The notes beneath the pieces are model-generated. The model was given only the letters and a program-made list of their open reading frames with translations, was not told the origin of the DNA and did not search any database. Below are positions 25,013 to 34,931 of a DNA stretch of 64,000 nt, one piece after another (the first letter of the stretch is position 1; each line of letters starts with the position of its first letter). Location of the stretch: assembly GCA_013176395.1 (NCBI GenBank), contig JABMLP010000018.1, forward strand, positions 186,001 through 250,000, read 5' to 3'. This DNA comes from Venturia oleaginea (lineage: Eukaryota; Ascomycota; Dothideomycetes; Venturiales; Venturiaceae). The translations under genes were made by a program, and so were the position numbers.

Positions 25013-25073
25013 TTGCACCTTTTTCAGAAGCGTCCATCAGCAATCTCTGATCAAGACTAATTTTCAAATCAAC

Positions 25074-25790
25074 ATGGAGAGTCTCCGGGGAATTCATGGG
25101 GTCAGTCTTCTAAGTTGTTCAATCAGGAACCTAGGGCGAAACGTTCAAGTCTTTATCTTAGACGGACAGACCTTCAACGCCACCGGACTACAATTCGACG
25201 AACGCAGGCCTGTTTTCAAGCTCGATATCAACTACACTAAATTCGAAAAATTTCTGAGATTCGTTTTTAGACGGCTGTCGCAATGGCTTAGTCCAACATG
25301 GGTACAGCCCGTACTCTTACTCTTAGGGCCACGACTCCTCCTACCCGACACAGTCATCCTTAAACAGAGAGTCGGAGAAGACTGGGACACAATAGCCGCC
25401 TTTCACCGCGAGCCAGAAATCTACACCAGGTACCAGCGTCTGTAAGGCTCTCTGATGCCTTATTGCTACGGGACGGCGTTGTGCGGATTTACACCCGCCC
25501 TAATTTTGTCCCCAGCAAGAGGTACAGCGTTGCGCGAGCTATCTTTCGAGGAATGAGTTCAAGCGCCACCCGCTATTGAGAAGGGCTATGAGGAATGGGC
25601 CGAAATGGGTCTTGTACATGGTGATCCCAGGCTAGATCATGTCTTCTATGCTAGGGAACGCAAACAGGTTATGTTTATTGACTTTGATACGTCTATAACT
25701 GAGGAGGATCTGAGAAGGTCAAGACTCACGAATGAAGGAGATTGCAGCGAGCTTCTAGAAAAACCTTTGAAATCGGTTGATGAACACTAG
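25074..25790 (+). pseudogene. fungal protein-kinase-like gene, two nonsense mutations
   Basis: One continuous frame of 239 codons from MESLRGIHGVSLLSCS is broken only by TAA at 25443-25445 and TGA at 25554-25556. Conserved-looking text runs through both stops: YTRYQRL-stop-GSLMPYCYGT, then GLVHGDPRLDHVFYA and VMFIDFDTS. The HGDxxxD and IDFD motifs resemble the catalytic loop and metal-binding motif of the atypical kinase/aminoglycoside-phosphotransferase-like proteins common in Leotiomycetes and relatives. The first stop is consistent with a C-to-T change in a CAA codon. Whether a 3' portion is missing cannot be judged. No intact copy is in the window. Confidence 0.65.
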
Positions 25791-25951
25791 TTGAGCCTTG
25801 GAGAGATTTCCAGCAGAACACATATTGCCTGCACTATCATTGAGAATGTTGAAAGAAGGTGCAGAGAGCTGATGCCAGGGCTTAAATTTTAATTCAAGTA
25901 TGCCTTAGAAATACCTAGAGCTTGTTGTACTGGGCGAACCATTATGCTTCT

Positions 25952-26806
25952 TCAAGAATAGGATCTGTATCCCAAAATCAGGGTCCATCGCTTGTCAGGC
26001 GCCCATATCCAAGCACGAACTTCTCGGTCGAAACGCCGATCATACAATACGCCCCCCACGTTCACTACAAGTCCCGTAGTAATTCCTGCTGTAGGGCTAT
26101 GCCATTGGGGCCGACCAGAGAAATATTCCCACTTGCGCTGATAAGCTCCAATTTTGCATTCAGCTGCCTCCATTCCAATACAACGCCGAATTCCTTGAGA
26201 CACTGGGCGATAAAGAGCCATTCGGATACTACAATGACCCTGGTTTTTAGAAGAACGTGGAATAACCATGGTATCAATAGGACAAGCTTTATCTGGTATC
26301 TCTGATTCCGTTTGCGCTCGGAATTGGACGACTAAAAGGTGTCTTCCGTCGTAACAGAACATCTGTGAAGTCTTGTATAAGACGGCATAGCTGCAATCAG
26401 GTTAGAAAGCGTCCAGTAATATTATATGATTGACTCACGCTCTCAATTTCTGGCCTAGACTTGACTCCCTAGTTCCTCGCTTCCCTGTACTTTTCCACCA
26501 TCCTTCTCTGATCATCTTTCTGTTCTTCATCTCTCCAGCTGCTATGACACATTCCGTGCGCTCATGTTTGAAGGTGAAGAAGTGGTCAACCCTTTTGTCG
26601 ATCTTAACGTACTGTAGAGGAGCAGAATTAGATCTCTCCATTGCGAAAGGGTATTTTATGAAGGCTAGGCGGACAGCTGTGGTTATTTGCTGATGAAAGG
26701 ATGCAAAGGTATTACCTTCGGTAGAAAGCAAATCCGTATAGGTTTTGAGCGGATGTGCGTAGTAATTGAGACGTAACTGGTCGAGGTCGTCTTCAGCTCC
26801 AAACAT
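25952..26806 (-). CDS. fungal hypothetical protein with nuclease-like E-x-K motif, N-terminus probably lost
   Basis: Two exons, 26439-26806 and 25952-26390, joined by a 48-bp GT-AG intron at LGQKLRA-YAVLYK, give 268 residues from MFGAEDD. The block AAGEMKNRKMI followed by SSLGQKLRAYAVLYKTSQM and FCYDGRHLLVVQFRAQ, CPIDTMVIPR and MALYRPVSQGIRRC is typical of a family of fungal hypothetical proteins that look like PD-(D/E)xK nucleases. The assignment rests on the E-x-K motif and memory of the family, so it is tentative. The open frame continues upstream of the ATG (EDYLVIAGLTSVTAHPPNVAG) but hits a stop inside the inverted duplication at 26873-27057, so the gene has probably lost its true 5' end. 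Confidence 0.5.
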
Positions 26807-26872
26807 GGCGGTCAAGCCAGCAACATTTGGTGGATGGGCTGTAACACTGGTCAGGCCAGCAATTACGAGATA

Positions 26873-27057
26873 ATCCTCATTTCGATTACACTATGCAACA
26901 AGTTCGCCAAATTCTTAGCGAAGACCTTACTGGAACATCCATCGAGAGAAGGTCGGTTCCTCTTCATCGAGGTCTCTGTCAAGGTCGATGAATGTTCCAG
27001 GAAGGTCTTCGCTAAGAATTTGGCGAACTTGTTGTATAGTGGAATCGAAATAAGGAT
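26873..27057. repeat. 73-bp inverted duplication with 39-nt spacer (hairpin)
   Basis: Arms 26873-26945 and 26985-27057 are reverse complements with about 5 mismatches in 73. The right arm, read on the minus strand, is protein-like (FDSTIQQVRQILSEDLPGTF) and continues into a plausible acidic stretch (LDRDLDEEEP). The left arm encodes nearly the same peptide on the plus strand. A coding piece of about 24 codons has therefore been copied in inverted orientation into the 5' part of the nuclease-like gene. Confidence 0.9.
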
Positions 27058-27204
27058 GTATAGAGACTTCAATTAGGACCAGAACATACTATTTTATACT
27101 TGAGTTACGAGTAGGCTAGCCGGCATCTGTTTTCCTGCCGCTGTTCTGGTGACTCATTCGGCGTAGTTGGGACTCCATGTAGTGCATGGGGTTATCTCAT
27201 AAAT

Positions 27205-27566
27205 CATCTATGTAACGTTTGATAGGCTGGGACCTTGGAACGTCGCTTGCGCGCTGCGGATTCAAGTATATTAGCAGATATTCACTGGGGCTAGTGGGGC
27301 CACCACAGTCGCTTATATCCACTTCCTTTTACGGCCTAGCGGCTACCTGACGTGTTGGTGGTAATAATAGGTAACATTTGATAGGCTGAGACCGTAGAAT
27401 GTCGCTTGCCTGCTGCGGATTCAAGTATGTTAGCCCATAGTCGCTTATATGTATTTCCTTTTGCGACCTAGCGACCGCTTGACGAGTTGGTGTTGATAAT
27501 CGTCTAAGTATCGTTTGACAGGCTGGGACTGTGTAACGTCGCTTGCGCGCTGCAGATTCAAGTACG
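27205..27566. repeat. imperfect tandem repeat of about 140-160 bp, 2.4 copies
   Basis: The block AACGTTTGATAGGCTGGGAC ... GTCGCTTGCGCGCTGCGGATTC occurs near 27212, 27371 and 27510. The companion block CGCTTATATCC.CTTCCTTTTACGGCC occurs near 27310 and 27441. The copies differ by scattered substitutions and a roughly 20-bp gap. This is an old tandem duplication with no coding potential recognised. Confidence 0.75.
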
Positions 27567-28059
27567 AATGAACTTCTAATATAGGAAGTTGAACCGCCCT
27601 ATACCGGCAGTTCGTGGCCTCGAAACCTCCTGCTGACATACTTGATTGGAGCTTGGAAAGTTAGAATTTTCCTCTGCCCGCGGCCCCCAAATTCATGGAC
27701 CTCGCTTCCCTTGTCGATCTGCCTGATTAAAGAACATGCGTTGCTACACCGCGGTCCTCGAATCTTGATTGGTGCCAATGACCTCGCGATGTGGAATTGT
27801 AAGCATCACACTTATCCCTTACCTGGTCAACGGATTTTAGGCCTTTGGCAGATCGACCGCCAAACCTACAACAGTAAGAAGTGAGTATGATTTGAAGACC
27901 ACCCTCCCACTTTCCTATGATTTTGAGTAAAGATACCCTTAGATGCCCGTTTGCAAGGATTCGGAAATAGTTCGCGAGGATCCGAAAACCAGGTTAGGGA
28001 TCAAGAGCCCTGAGACTGTTCGCGAGGATCCGAAAACCAGATTAGAGATCAAGTTCTGT
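27567..28059. other. 0.5 kb decayed repeat DNA
   Basis: Contains two direct copies of GTTCGCGAGGATCCGAAAACC (near 27968 and 28019). The copy after the second GAGAC was cut by the copia insertion. A short plus-strand frame at 27642-27884 with a possible splice donor at 27807 could be a gene relic but cannot be named. Confidence 0.5.
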
Positions 28060-28064
28060 GAGAC

Positions 28065-28272
28065 TGTTAGATGATACAGCCGCTGTTGGATGATACCACA
28101 ATTTCAGTTAGCCGCGAAGTGGATATCGGTGGCATACAGCCGTCGGAATCATGTACCCGTCTTTTGATTTCAAAGCAATCACATCTGTATAACTATCGCT
28201 CGGTCACCGGTTCATTATGAACCTCATGCAATCCTTAATCCTCCTCATCTTTTCACTGTGTATCATTCAAGA
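28065..28272 (+). repeat. 5' LTR of the copia element
   Basis: Starts TGTTAGATGATACAGCC and ends ATCATTCAAGA. The 3' boundary is set by the 5-bp target duplication on the far side. It does not end in the usual CA. Confidence 0.9.
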
Positions 28273-28466
28273 GTTATGAGCCCGGCTTGCCTACCCTCGT
28301 AAACACACCTTACCCTTTCTGGTTTCACCGCCGTGTATTGATACAACCCCCTCTATCAAACCCCATACACGCTAGTCCCATTAAGCCCATCTTTCAGTGT
28401 TTACAACGATTCTGCCATCGATCCAACATCCTCTCGGAATATACGAAAAGATCCCCGCCCACCACC

Positions 28467-29033
28467 ATGACGATGTCAGCTGCATTAGCATCGTCAAAGC
28501 TCAAGGGAGACTCCCTTGAAATCTTCCTTTCGGACCCTACAAAGTGGAACGCCTTCCGCGATTGGATTCGTCAAATAGCAATTACCGACAATCTTTGGGA
28601 ATACATTGATCCAGATTTTGAGCCCAAACCTATTGCTCTTACTCCATCTCAGCAAGCCCAGAACCCTCCCCCTGCTCAAGCCTATACAGAGCAACCTCTG
28701 TTGTACCTCCGAAGGGCCCCACTACCCGTCGACGTTGGCCTTACGCCAGCAACAATTGGCATTCCTGACAACGCGGCAAAACGGTGGGAATTTGAGTACG
28801 AATTGGGTGTTTTCAAGATTGAAAAAGTTGAGCACGACTTGAAAGTTAAGGCAATGAAGGAGCTGAAAAACAAAATCTACGCCAACGTCTCCGCTGCATA
28901 CGCAGTTCATCTTTGTCTATCAACAGAAGGTTGGATCTATCAACTTCGCAGCCACAATCACAAGACCCGACATCGCCAAATCAGTCTCTCTCCTTTCAGA
29001 ACATCTGCAAAACCCCAGCCAGCAGTGCTCTGA
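28467..29033 (+). pseudogene. copia Gag-like fragment
   Basis: Begins MTMSAALASSKLKGDSLEIF, the first ATG after the tRNA-binding site in a frame open from about 28287. Gag text (LEIFLSDPTKWNAFRDWI, LPVDVGLTPATIGIP, AMKELKNKIYANVS) runs to about 28905. Beyond that the frame reads out-of-frame RNase H sequence and stops. It resembles the N-terminal Gag domain of fungal copia elements that binds genomic RNA and forms the particle. The join to the downstream part is out of frame. Confidence 0.75.
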
Positions 29034-29679
29034 CGCCGCAGACCAAGTCATCATCTATCTATATCACTCTCGGTACCTCTCAATTCAGTTCAATGGCCTC
29101 AAAACTGAGAACGTCTTTTCATGTCATTCTGATGCATCTTTCGCCGATGATATCGCCACCCGCCGCAGCAGTGAAGGCTTCACGTTCAGCCTTTACGGTG
29201 GGCTTATTGACTGGAGAGCCACCAAACAAAAAACAGTATCAACTTCTACCACTGAAGCTGAACTCCTCGCTCTTTCTGGAGCTTCACGCGAAATGATGTG
29301 GTGGAACCGCTTCTTTGAAGCTATCAGATTTAACCCTCAAGAGCCTACAATCATCCACTGCGACAACCAGCAGACAGTCAAACTAATGAACCATGAATCT
29401 CCAAAACTAGTCACTCGGTTACGTCACGTCGACATCCACCAAATGTGGCTCCGCCAACAGGTTCAAGCCTCTCTCATTATTGTTATCTGGATATCCACTG
29501 CTATGATGATCGCTGATGGAATGACGAAAATCCTGAGCCCTCAACAACATCAAAACTTCTTATCTCAACTCAATATGGTTGACGTCGAGCACGTCATCAA
29601 GGTATTGGCAAAATCACCTCCAACAACCACACCAAAACCAGCCAATCAGGCTTCACCAAACCTCAACACCAAGGACTGA
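28905..29679 (+). pseudogene. copia RNase H fragment (3' end of pol)
   Basis: Reads VGSINFAATITRPDIAKS, then CHSDASFADD, STTEAELLALS, IHCDNQQTVKL and RLRHVDIHQMWLRQQV up to the stop at 29677-29679. The Asp, Glu, Asp and final His/Asp positions of the copia RNase H are all visible, so this part is not eroded. What is lost is everything between Gag and the end of reverse transcriptase, through one deletion that left a frame mismatch near 28905-28925. Confidence 0.85.
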
Positions 29680-29733
29680 AGTATCACCACTTGTCTATGT
29701 CATGTCAGGCCTGAGGCTAGCCCTGAGAGGGTG

Positions 29734-29941
29734 TGTTAGATGATACAGCCGCTGTTGGATGATACCACAATTTCAGTTAGCCGCGAAGTGGATATCGGTG
29801 GCATACAGCCGTCGGAATCATGTACCCGTCTTTTGATTTCAAAGCAATCACATCTGTATAACTATCGCTCGGTCACCGGTTCATTATGAACCTCATGCAA
29901 TCCTTAATCCTCCTCATCTTTTCACTGTGTATCATTCAAGA
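29734..29941 (+). repeat. 3' LTR of the copia element
   Basis: Same 208 bases as the 5' LTR with no difference seen by eye, followed by the GAGAC target duplication. Confidence 0.9.
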
Positions 29942-29946
29942 GAGAC

Positions 29947-30866
29947 TGTTCGCGTTTGTCTCTCCTGAGCCATGTCAACCTTCTCCTTATCTAGGCTCCT
30001 GTTTTCCAATCGTTTGCGGCTTCTCGACTTCGATCGCTTGCGACTTGTTAGGACCCCGTCCCTCCGTTTCCGTTCCTGTCCAGAAGATGAAGCGCTGGCC
30101 AGGCTCATCCCCAGCCCGTTCGCCAGTAAGCTGCCCCGCGCTCTCGAATGGCTTTGGTTGATCGAGCCTTTCCTGGCCGACTAAACAGCATACCGTAGAT
30201 TCCGTGCAAAGTTTGTAGACGAGACTAGGGTTCTTGAGGTCAGTGCAGAGACCGTACGGGTGGGTACGGAGTGATATCCAGCCGGTTTCTAGGCTATAAG
30301 AGGCTCAAAAGGCCCTTCTTCGAGACTCGCTCAGACGGAAGTCTTTACCCCAAGCTCTTTTCACGCAGCTAAGCAGGAACTCCCTATTTGGTTCAATCCT
30401 TGTCCCGTCTACAACTTTGCACGGAATATACGGTAGTACATGGACAGGTTCTGCGCGGTATTGAATGCCTTTTCCATCGTGCGACAGATCAGGTCCAATG
30501 CCATATCAGGGCCAATATTATTAAGATAGAATATTTCCGCACGGCCGTATTGCATATCTGGGAAGACAGCATAGTATTGAGTCTCGTAGATCTGTAGCCT
30601 TCTGCAGATATTAATAACAACTTGAATTTCTCCTGCAGAATATCGTACGGCTCCCCTGAGAAACCTCTTTCCTTCTTTCATGCTTTACCAAAAATTCCAA
30701 TCGCACGGGGGTCAAGGAAGATGTTTGGGATATAAGGGCGAGGTGGTAGTTCGTACGGATCTTGTCTTGGGGGTCCTGGGGGTCCCGGTACGAGGACTTG
30801 AGTTCTCTTAATTCTGTGGCCGTATATATCAGAAGTAGTAGTGGTTGTGTCGGATGATGTAGCCAT
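29947..30866 (-). pseudogene. older retrotransposon gag relic
   Basis: On the minus strand a frame starts MATSSDTTTTTSDIYGH at 30866 and carries a Pro-rich stretch (PGPPGPPRQDPYELPPRPYIP). It ends at 30678 and is continued in another frame by RYSAGEIQVVINICRRLQIY, AVFPDMQYGRAEIFYLNN and DLICRTMEKAFNTAQN to a stop at 30409. This second part is typical of the gag region of long retrotransposons in plant-associated ascomycetes. A third protein-like minus-strand frame lies near 29990-30180 (GQERLDQPKPFESAGQL). Frameshifts and stops show an old, dead copy. The copia element above is inserted at its 3' side. Confidence 0.55.
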
Positions 30867-30870
30867 CGGA

Positions 30871-32407
30871 CTTACGTCTGTGTTTTTGTGTGGCCCTGAG
30901 ACCCCTACCCATCTTTGCGCGTTGGTCTCAAAACGGCATACGCGTTTCGCTCAGAGAAAAACTCGCTTAGAGATCGTAATCGACTGAGCTTCTAACACAT
31001 ATTTGTTGCTGATGGGGCAACGAAAAGTATTTTCAAGGATAAAGGTACCTACTAGCGGTATCAGCCTTGCCAATTGCCAAGCATCACGAGATGTCTGTAG
31101 CCTTGCCCTGCTAGGACTGATCGTTACGTTCATGCTCAGCCAGCTCTTTGCCCCGAGGGATTTACAACCACGAAAACACTTCAATGATAGGCGGGTTCGG
31201 CCGCTTTTATACAAACCCTGAACCTGCTATTCACCCTCTGAACTCAATTACGAGGACTCATCTTTTCGCCAGAAGGAATTCTTCGCAACACGTCCTCGAT
31301 TCACCCTGTGTCAGTGAAGCGATTCCGGAGAGCCTGGACAAGCAAATTTTTGAATAAGCATTTCTACAATGCATCATCGAATACTATCCAGGACCCTATA
31401 CAAGCTTTGCAACAACGACGACGCTCGGGAATGGTTGGCCATGAACGTCAGCCAAGATATAAGATCCATCTGCCCGCCTGATGATAAATGGACACAGAAC
31501 TTGATGGACTAAATGATCTGGAAGTCAAGTGAGGACCTAGCAAACGAGTGATCTCTGGGCAACAACAGGGTAGCCCAAACCAGATATGGCGGGGGAGGTA
31601 TTTCGTTGTTATCCGCATAAAAGAGTGTAAGAAGCACAACTGCGAGATTAACGGTAATACGAGATGATGCAAACTAAAGGTTACAAACAACCCAGTAGAA
31701 CCATAAACGATTTAGATGTGCCGAAAGAATGTAAGGATGATATAGCAATCGCCATGTTGCCAAACGAGATCAGGATCTAATGTGCGATATTCCTTTGAGA
31801 GAGATGATGTGGCCGCAATCGAAGCTACGATGAGTGTTAGATATGAAACTGCTGGAAGGATTTGTTGACTCCCCTTTTTTCACCTTAGGATCAAGATCCA
31901 TCAACCTCCTGGATGTATATTGAACAATTTATAATTCAGAACTGCACAATCTTTGCATTAGATTTATGACTAGACACTCTGGCCTTACAATTGAATTACT
32001 CACTTTGAGTATCCTCACTATCCCTAGTGTTAAAGAGGAATATCGATACAACTCACACCACTAAACGACGCAATAGTCAAGTGCCCATTACAACGCAGCA
32101 GCACGATCTCTTCACCAATGACATTACCCCGACGTGCGAACCCAGTGAATACCTGTGAAGAATGTTAAATGCTTGCTTAGTCGTCAGAGAAATAATAGAA
32201 GCAATACTCTTTTCTCGCCCTCTCGCTTTGTACCCTCCAACACCACAACCACAAACACAATCATTCCAAGCCCCACAATACATAGATAATTCGCTCGCTC
32301 TGACACGCCAAAATCTTCAGTACTACAATACATCAACTACTCGCTACCAAACCCACCCCTCGCTTTGACATCTCTCCCTATAAAACCCCAACCCCTCCGC
32401 CGCGAAG
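30871..32407. other. 1.5 kb without a supported gene
   Basis: Only short frames. No element ends or repeats were found by eye, but this is probably more decayed repeat DNA plus the promoter of the next gene. Confidence 0.5.
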
Positions 32408-33886
32408 ATGCCACAACCCCACGGTCACAAAATGTACGACGGCGCACCTCTAAGCGGCCTCGCCCCAATCGTAAACGCAGTCGTAAACGCCGGCCAACGC
32501 CTCTGGGATCAACACGACCCAATCGTCCTCGCAGATGCAGAAGATGAGGAAGAGCAATTCGGTGCAGACGGTACACCACGCGCAGCTATACAAGGGCGAC
32601 GACCACGGCGGGGATCCTCTTTTTCTCAGCAATCGTCTCGGGGTTCGGCAACCTCGAATTCACCTGGAAGTGGAGTGCCTGTTGCGTTTCCTCCTCGACC
32701 AGTCACCGCGCGGACAGACCTGAGTAGCAGTTACACGGTGCTAGGACCTATAGCTAAGTATGTATCTTCCGATGAGGGGGATTTCGAAGCCTATTCCCTC
32801 GTGGACGACGACGATGAGGGTTGGGTCTATGTTGATTTGCGCCAACAGACTGATAGAAAGAGTGGGTTGAGTGCTGCAACGATGAAAGAGGACCCACGGT
32901 ACGAACGAGATCGGAGAAGGAAGATAGAGGGTATGGGGAAAGAGAGCGGATTTGCCAAGATCGGTCAGAAGGTCGTGGGAATGTTTGGGTATGGAAATCT
33001 AGCTGAGCAAAAGGAAGAGGATGGGATGAAGTGGATGAAGAATGAGAGAATGGCTTGGAAGCAGGGGCGGAATCGTCGGCGGAGTGAGGGCGTCAATGGC
33101 GGTATGGAGCTCTCTGGAGATCCTGCAATGTTGACTGGGTCTGAAGGTGCGAAGTTGGCGAGGTCTGCTTTCAGTGGTCACCATTCGGCGGAGCAGGGTA
33201 ATCAAAAGCCAACTCGTGATACGCAGACCAGCGGTGCTGTATTGCAAGCTCGTTCTTACAGAACTCCCTTCACGATGGAGGAGGGGATTGCCTCGGCGAT
33301 TAGTTCTTCCAAGGGCTCTACGATGGAATCTATCCGTTCAGATGATTCTCGCCATGCTACATCGTCAGCTTCGCAAAAGAAACCAGCGCAAGAGGGTTGG
33401 TTCAAGCCTCGCCATGCTAGAGCTGACAGCGTCGACGATGAAGAGAGTGCTGCCAAACCATCACGCCATCCCGACACGCCACATTCTCGACGAGTGACGG
33501 CGATAACAAGTAGTGGAATCACTGACAACGCAGTTTCATGGCGCCGGTCTCATAAACCTGAAGCGAGCAGAGAAGAACCACTCTCAACCTCTAAAGCCCA
33601 TCAAGCTCGCTCCCGAACAAAGCGCCATCTAGTAATTGACCTTTCTCTTCGAGCTCCTACTTCAGCATCGTCAGAGCGAGTAAATCAGGAGGAACCACAG
33701 TCCCGACCCGCCTTCATATCGCATGAACCTTCCTTCCCTGTCGGAGACGGGCCTCGTTACGGCCAACCCTTCTCCAACCGACCTCCTGGACTACTAAACG
33801 TTCCATACCGCGAACGCGCACGTTCTCTAGACTCGGCGAAATGGTCTAGCCGTGACTCCGACTCCGAAGATGAACCCCGTAGATGA
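32408..33886 (+). CDS. unknown low-complexity protein, 492 residues
   Basis: One uninterrupted frame from MPQPHGHKMYDGAPLSGLAP to SSRDSDSEDEPRR. A hydrophobic start (LAPIVNAVVNAGQRLWDQ) and acidic block (DAEDEEEQF) are followed by long Ser/Arg-rich disordered stretches and a more ordered part near residues 115-225 (SLVDDDDEGWVYVDLRQQ, FAKIGQKVVGMFGYGNLAEQ). There is no domain I recognise. The coding strand looks real from its length and even codon use. A second open frame (33852-34148) overlaps the end in another phase and reads plausibly, so a 3' intron or frameshift may extend the protein; I cannot choose between them. Confidence 0.6.
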   Translation: MPQPHGHKMYDGAPLSGLAPIVNAVVNAGQRLWDQHDPIVLADAEDEEEQFGADGTPRAAIQGRRPRRGSSFSQQSSRGSATSNSPGSGVPVAFPPRPVTARTDLSSSYTVLGPIAKYVSSDEGDFEAYSLVDDDDEGWVYVDLRQQTDRKSGLSAATMKEDPRYERDRRRKIEGMGKESGFAKIGQKVVGMFGYGNLAEQKEEDGMKWMKNERMAWKQGRNRRRSEGVNGGMELSGDPAMLTGSEGAKLARSAFSGHHSAEQGNQKPTRDTQTSGAVLQARSYRTPFTMEEGIASAISSSKGSTMESIRSDDSRHATSSASQKKPAQEGWFKPRHARADSVDDEESAAKPSRHPDTPHSRRVTAITSSGITDNAVSWRRSHKPEASREEPLSTSKAHQARSRTKRHLVIDLSLRAPTSASSERVNQEEPQSRPAFISHEPSFPVGDGPRYGQPFSNRPPGLLNVPYRERARSLDSAKWSSRDSDSEDEPRR

Positions 33887-34148
33887 ACCTCGTAAGTTTG
33901 TCGGGAAGGTGAATCACTTTGCACCGAAAATGGACGTTGGAGGGCGGATTCCCTCAATCACGAAGAAAGTGACTGAAAATACGACAGAAGAAGCGCAACT
34001 TACAGTCCAGTCAACAGTGGAGGATGTCAAAGACGAGAGCTCGGTACACAACCCTTCCACCTCTTGCAACAATGGCTTATTCTATGCTATGTCTAAGAAC
34101 ATGACTGAGGGCGAGAAGGAGCAATACGGAGGAAGCACTCCCAGATGA

Positions 34149-34931
34149 ATTCGCTCACTCAGAGACATTCACTGCCTTTTGTAAAAAAGAGGTCGACGCA
34201 GTTCGAAAGGGAAAGAAGAAGGTCGAGGATAAGAGAGTGTGTAATGGCGATGAATTTTTCGACGCACAGAGTTGAGAGAACCTATAACTGTTGATACATA
34301 GATCCGTCCTGAAGCAAACGCGGAGGAAGTGATTGTTTGATATAGATGAAAGTACATACTTCGTTGGCCGGGTTACTAAGGTCGTCAGTGTAGCGCGCAT
34401 TATAAATACTGTTTAGTCAAATTGGTCCAATTCAGTTGTGACCCAACCACGTGCACCAGGTTGATACTTGCCCTGAGCGCCCACCCCTCAAATTTTAGGG
34501 AGGTACCCTAATTCTCCCATGAGCCGCAACGGAGCGTCCTAATTCAGGGGCCATGGCACCATCTCGTTTTGATTCGTGATCACAGAGTATGACGGTGCCG
34601 GAAACACAAAGAAAGGTGCAGGTGAAGTCCAAGGCTGCGCAATTTCCTTGAATCCTGTCTGAGTCGTCAGGAACTCATTGCCGTCGATCGCTTGAGAGAC
34701 TTGCGTCTCAGTTTCCAAGACGGAATTTTTGCGCCCACGCAGTCACTGTGCCCAAAAATCCGAGTCAGGCCGTGACGTGTACAACTCTCACTCTCGCATT
34801 GGCGAGTAGGTATTGGTGCGTTGCTATTGCGTGAAGTCGACTGGTACTCTACTCAACTTGCTTGAAGACGAGGCGACAATCTTGAACAACTATTGCGTTG
34901 CCATGAAAAGAGCTGTGGACTTTTCCGAGAG
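34149..34931. other. 0.8 kb intergenic, nothing recognised
   Basis: Convergent space between the 492-residue gene and MED27. No supported frame or repeat. Confidence 0.55.

Larger units (their letters stand above)
28065..29941 (+). mobile_element. internally deleted Ty1/copia retrotransposon with identical LTRs
   Basis: Two 208-bp LTRs (28065-28272 and 29734-29941) look identical by eye. They are flanked by the 5-bp target duplication GAGAC (28060-28064 and 29942-29946). The sequence directly after the 5' LTR, GTTATGAGCCC, is complementary to the anticodon-loop half of initiator tRNA-Met, the half-tRNA priming known for copia-type elements. A purine-rich CTGAGAGGG lies just before the 3' LTR. 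Inside, only a gag-like and an RNase H-like part remain. Protease, integrase and reverse transcriptase are missing. Identical LTRs imply a recent insertion, so the defective copy was probably mobilised in trans. Confidence 0.93.

Noticed and set aside
29972..30184. 70-codon plus-strand frame rich in Leu and Arg after the copia element
   Set aside because: The opposite strand reads as retroelement gag-like text, so this is its antisense shadow.
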